The notes beneath the pieces were generated by a model. It ran no database searches, was not told the origin of the DNA, and was given only the letters and a program-made list of their open reading frames with translations. This document shows, piece by piece, positions 49,833 through 50,559 of a stretch of 50,559 bases of DNA; position 1 is the stretch's first letter; the number at the start of each line of letters is the position of its first letter. This DNA comes from Candidatus Omnitrophota bacterium (lineage in GTDB: Bacteria; Omnitrophota; Gorgyraeia; Gygaellales; Profunditerraquicolaceae): the NCBI GenBank assembly GCA_028712505.1, contig JAQTQC010000011.1:1-50559 (forward strand), in the 5' to 3' direction. The position numbers were made by a program, and so were the translations under genes.

Positions 49833-50293
49833 TAACGCGTCTGTCTTGTTTTGTTCTTCGCAGGGACGCTTGTTGCGGCCCAGCGTGCCGCAACTTCGCT
49901 CGGGTCGGCTGGCGTCGCTCTCACTAGTCCCTGTATAGCCGGTGAACCTTGCCCGCTCCCTGCCTGTCGGCAGGCAGGCTGGCCTCCACGCCCTGCTCAG
50001 AATCAAACCAAGCCATCCGCTCTTAAATTAAAATGACTCTGGAAAGTTTCGCAGCGAATGTTGTACTTTCACCACTGCGAAAACATGAGCTGAGCGAAAA
50101 GGGAAAAACTTTTATTAGAAATTATACTAGCGGGTGGCGAGTCTTAGACTCGAGCAGCATCTCAAAAATTGAGCGGGCACGGTTGCCTCCTTATAGAGTT
50201 TCGGCAGAGCGAAATTTTTGCCGAAGCGCAGCGAGCCACGCTGGGGCGAGCAAACGGTGCAGCGAGAGACAAGACTCGACAGGACCCGCTAAA
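49833..50293. other. Structured, GC-richer non-coding stretch
   Basis: About 460 bp with no credible gene. Inverted repeats seen: CAGGGAC (49861-49867) with GTCCCTG (49927-49933), enclosing GTTGCGGC (49872-49879) with GCCGCAAC (49887-49894); CCTGCCTG (49959-49966) with CAGGCAGG (49971-49978); CGAGTC with GACTCG near 50140; TTCGGCA with TGCCGAA near 50200-50225. The strings AGCGA and GCAGCGA recur through the second half. I do not recognise tmRNA, RNase P, 6S or SRP RNA. It may be an unknown RNA or decayed repeat sequence. Confidence 0.55.
49959..49978. repeat. AGGCAGG-arm palindrome
   Basis: Perfect 8-bp arms CCTGCCTG and CAGGCAGG around TCGG, related to the palindrome in lptE and the stems of the terminators at 25749 and 45270. 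Confidence 0.65.
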
Positions 50294-50559
50294 TTATATA
50301 ACGATATTAATAAGTCTATTAGGCACAACGATGAATTTCTTCGGGGATTTACCTTCCAGCCAGGCGGCTAACTTTTCATCCTTAAACACTAATTCTTTAA
50401 GCTTATCCTCAGAGATACTGCGGGCGACCTGAATCTTACTGCGGATCTTACCATTGATCTGGATCACTAATTCCACATTTTCTTCGATCAATAGCTTGGG
50501 ATCATATTTTGGCCAGGAAGACTTAAAAATACTCTCCGTATTCCCTAATTCCTGCCAAA
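50294..50559 (-). CDS. leuS: Leucyl-tRNA synthetase, C-terminal fragment (cut by window edge)
   Basis: The last 87 codons of a gene entering from the right edge. The frame reads SIFKSSWPKYDPKLLIEENV, ELVIQINGKIRSKIQV and EDKLKELVF..., ending KKFIVVPNRLINIVI. This is the C-terminal domain of bacterial LeuRS (VELVVQINGKxR and KxIxVPxRLVNIVV). An ATG inside it (50491) is not the start. Confidence 0.93.
   Translation of the reverse strand, partial: WQELGNTESIFKSSWPKYDPKLLIEENVELVIQINGKIRSKIQVARSISEDKLKELVFKDEKLAAWLEGKSPKKFIVVPNRLINIVI

Noticed and set aside
49629..50432. Several open frames in and around the gap between the response regulator and leuS
   Set aside because: They overlap each other or real genes, contain palindromic repeat translations such as ACLPTGR, and have no SD or family motifs.
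1..50559. CRISPR arrays, tRNA or rRNA genes, insertion sequences, prophage
   Set aside because: None seen: no regularly spaced repeats, no transposase or integrase motifs, and the gaps are too short or lack tRNA-like folds.

Overview
The window is about 50.6 kb of dense, mostly minus-strand bacterial DNA of moderate GC. The genes point to a diderm with an LPS-type outer membrane (lnt, an LpxL-like acyltransferase, lptE, bamD, murJ) and an anaerobic, oxygen-defended metabolism (superoxide reductase, rubredoxin, A-type flavoprotein, hybrid cluster protein). Compact versions of core proteins (UvrC, HolA) and the gene mix look like Candidatus Omnitrophota (OP3); this is inference from protein style, not a measured phylogeny. 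No tRNA, rRNA, CRISPR array, transposase or phage gene was seen.

Layout. 1-3.4 kb: a sulfur and Fe-S trafficking operon (nfu, LarE-like, nifS, AIR-synthase-like, birA). 3.4-10.7 kb: twelve close-packed genes for handling oxygen, superoxide, peroxide and NO, behind an Rrf2 regulator, a 25-codon leader ORF and a promoter with an operator-like palindrome. 10.8-16.1 kb: a seven-gene membrane and transport operon. 16.3-18.4 kb (+): a DegT-type aminotransferase and an esterase. 18.4-21.5 kb: an unassigned pathway of HAD phosphatase, class III aminotransferase and arginase-fold enzyme. 21.5-24.4 kb: AmmeMemoRadiSam enzyme, ThiI-like PP-loop protein, ZIP transporter and a 26-aa basic protein. 24.4-32.6 kb: CsgG-like lipoprotein, HAD phosphatase, secreted protein, second NhaD-type transporter, bioY, lipid acyltransferase, DUF355 protein, PIG-L lipoprotein and a divergent CDF transporter. 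32.6-39.2 kb: lnt, secA, prfB (with programmed frameshift) and a PilT/PilU ATPase. 39.3-44.9 kb: GT2 glycosyltransferase, PEGA protein, ogt, short uvrC, murJ. 45-50.6 kb: rpsT (+), holA, lptE, bamD, comEC, comEA, a response regulator (+), a 460-bp structured region without a credible gene, and the end of leuS.

How the genes work together. In the redox operon NAD(P)H could feed the ferredoxin-reductase-like flavoprotein and rubredoxin, which would reduce the A-type flavoprotein (O2 or NO) and superoxide reductase. Peroxide from the latter would go to Tpx, recharged by an AhpF-like reductase plus glutaredoxin-like pair, and Hcp would remove NO. The electron order is inferred from families and gene order.

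The least expected signals are: a promoter-proximal element shared by the rrf2 operon and bamD (same 13-mer, a hairpin, and an identical 7-bp gap to TTGACA); several promoters placed so close to the start codon that leaderless mRNAs are expected; a PilT/PilU ATPase with its Walker B glutamate replaced; a palindrome inserted in frame in lptE; and the rpsT terminator written inside the coding end of holA.
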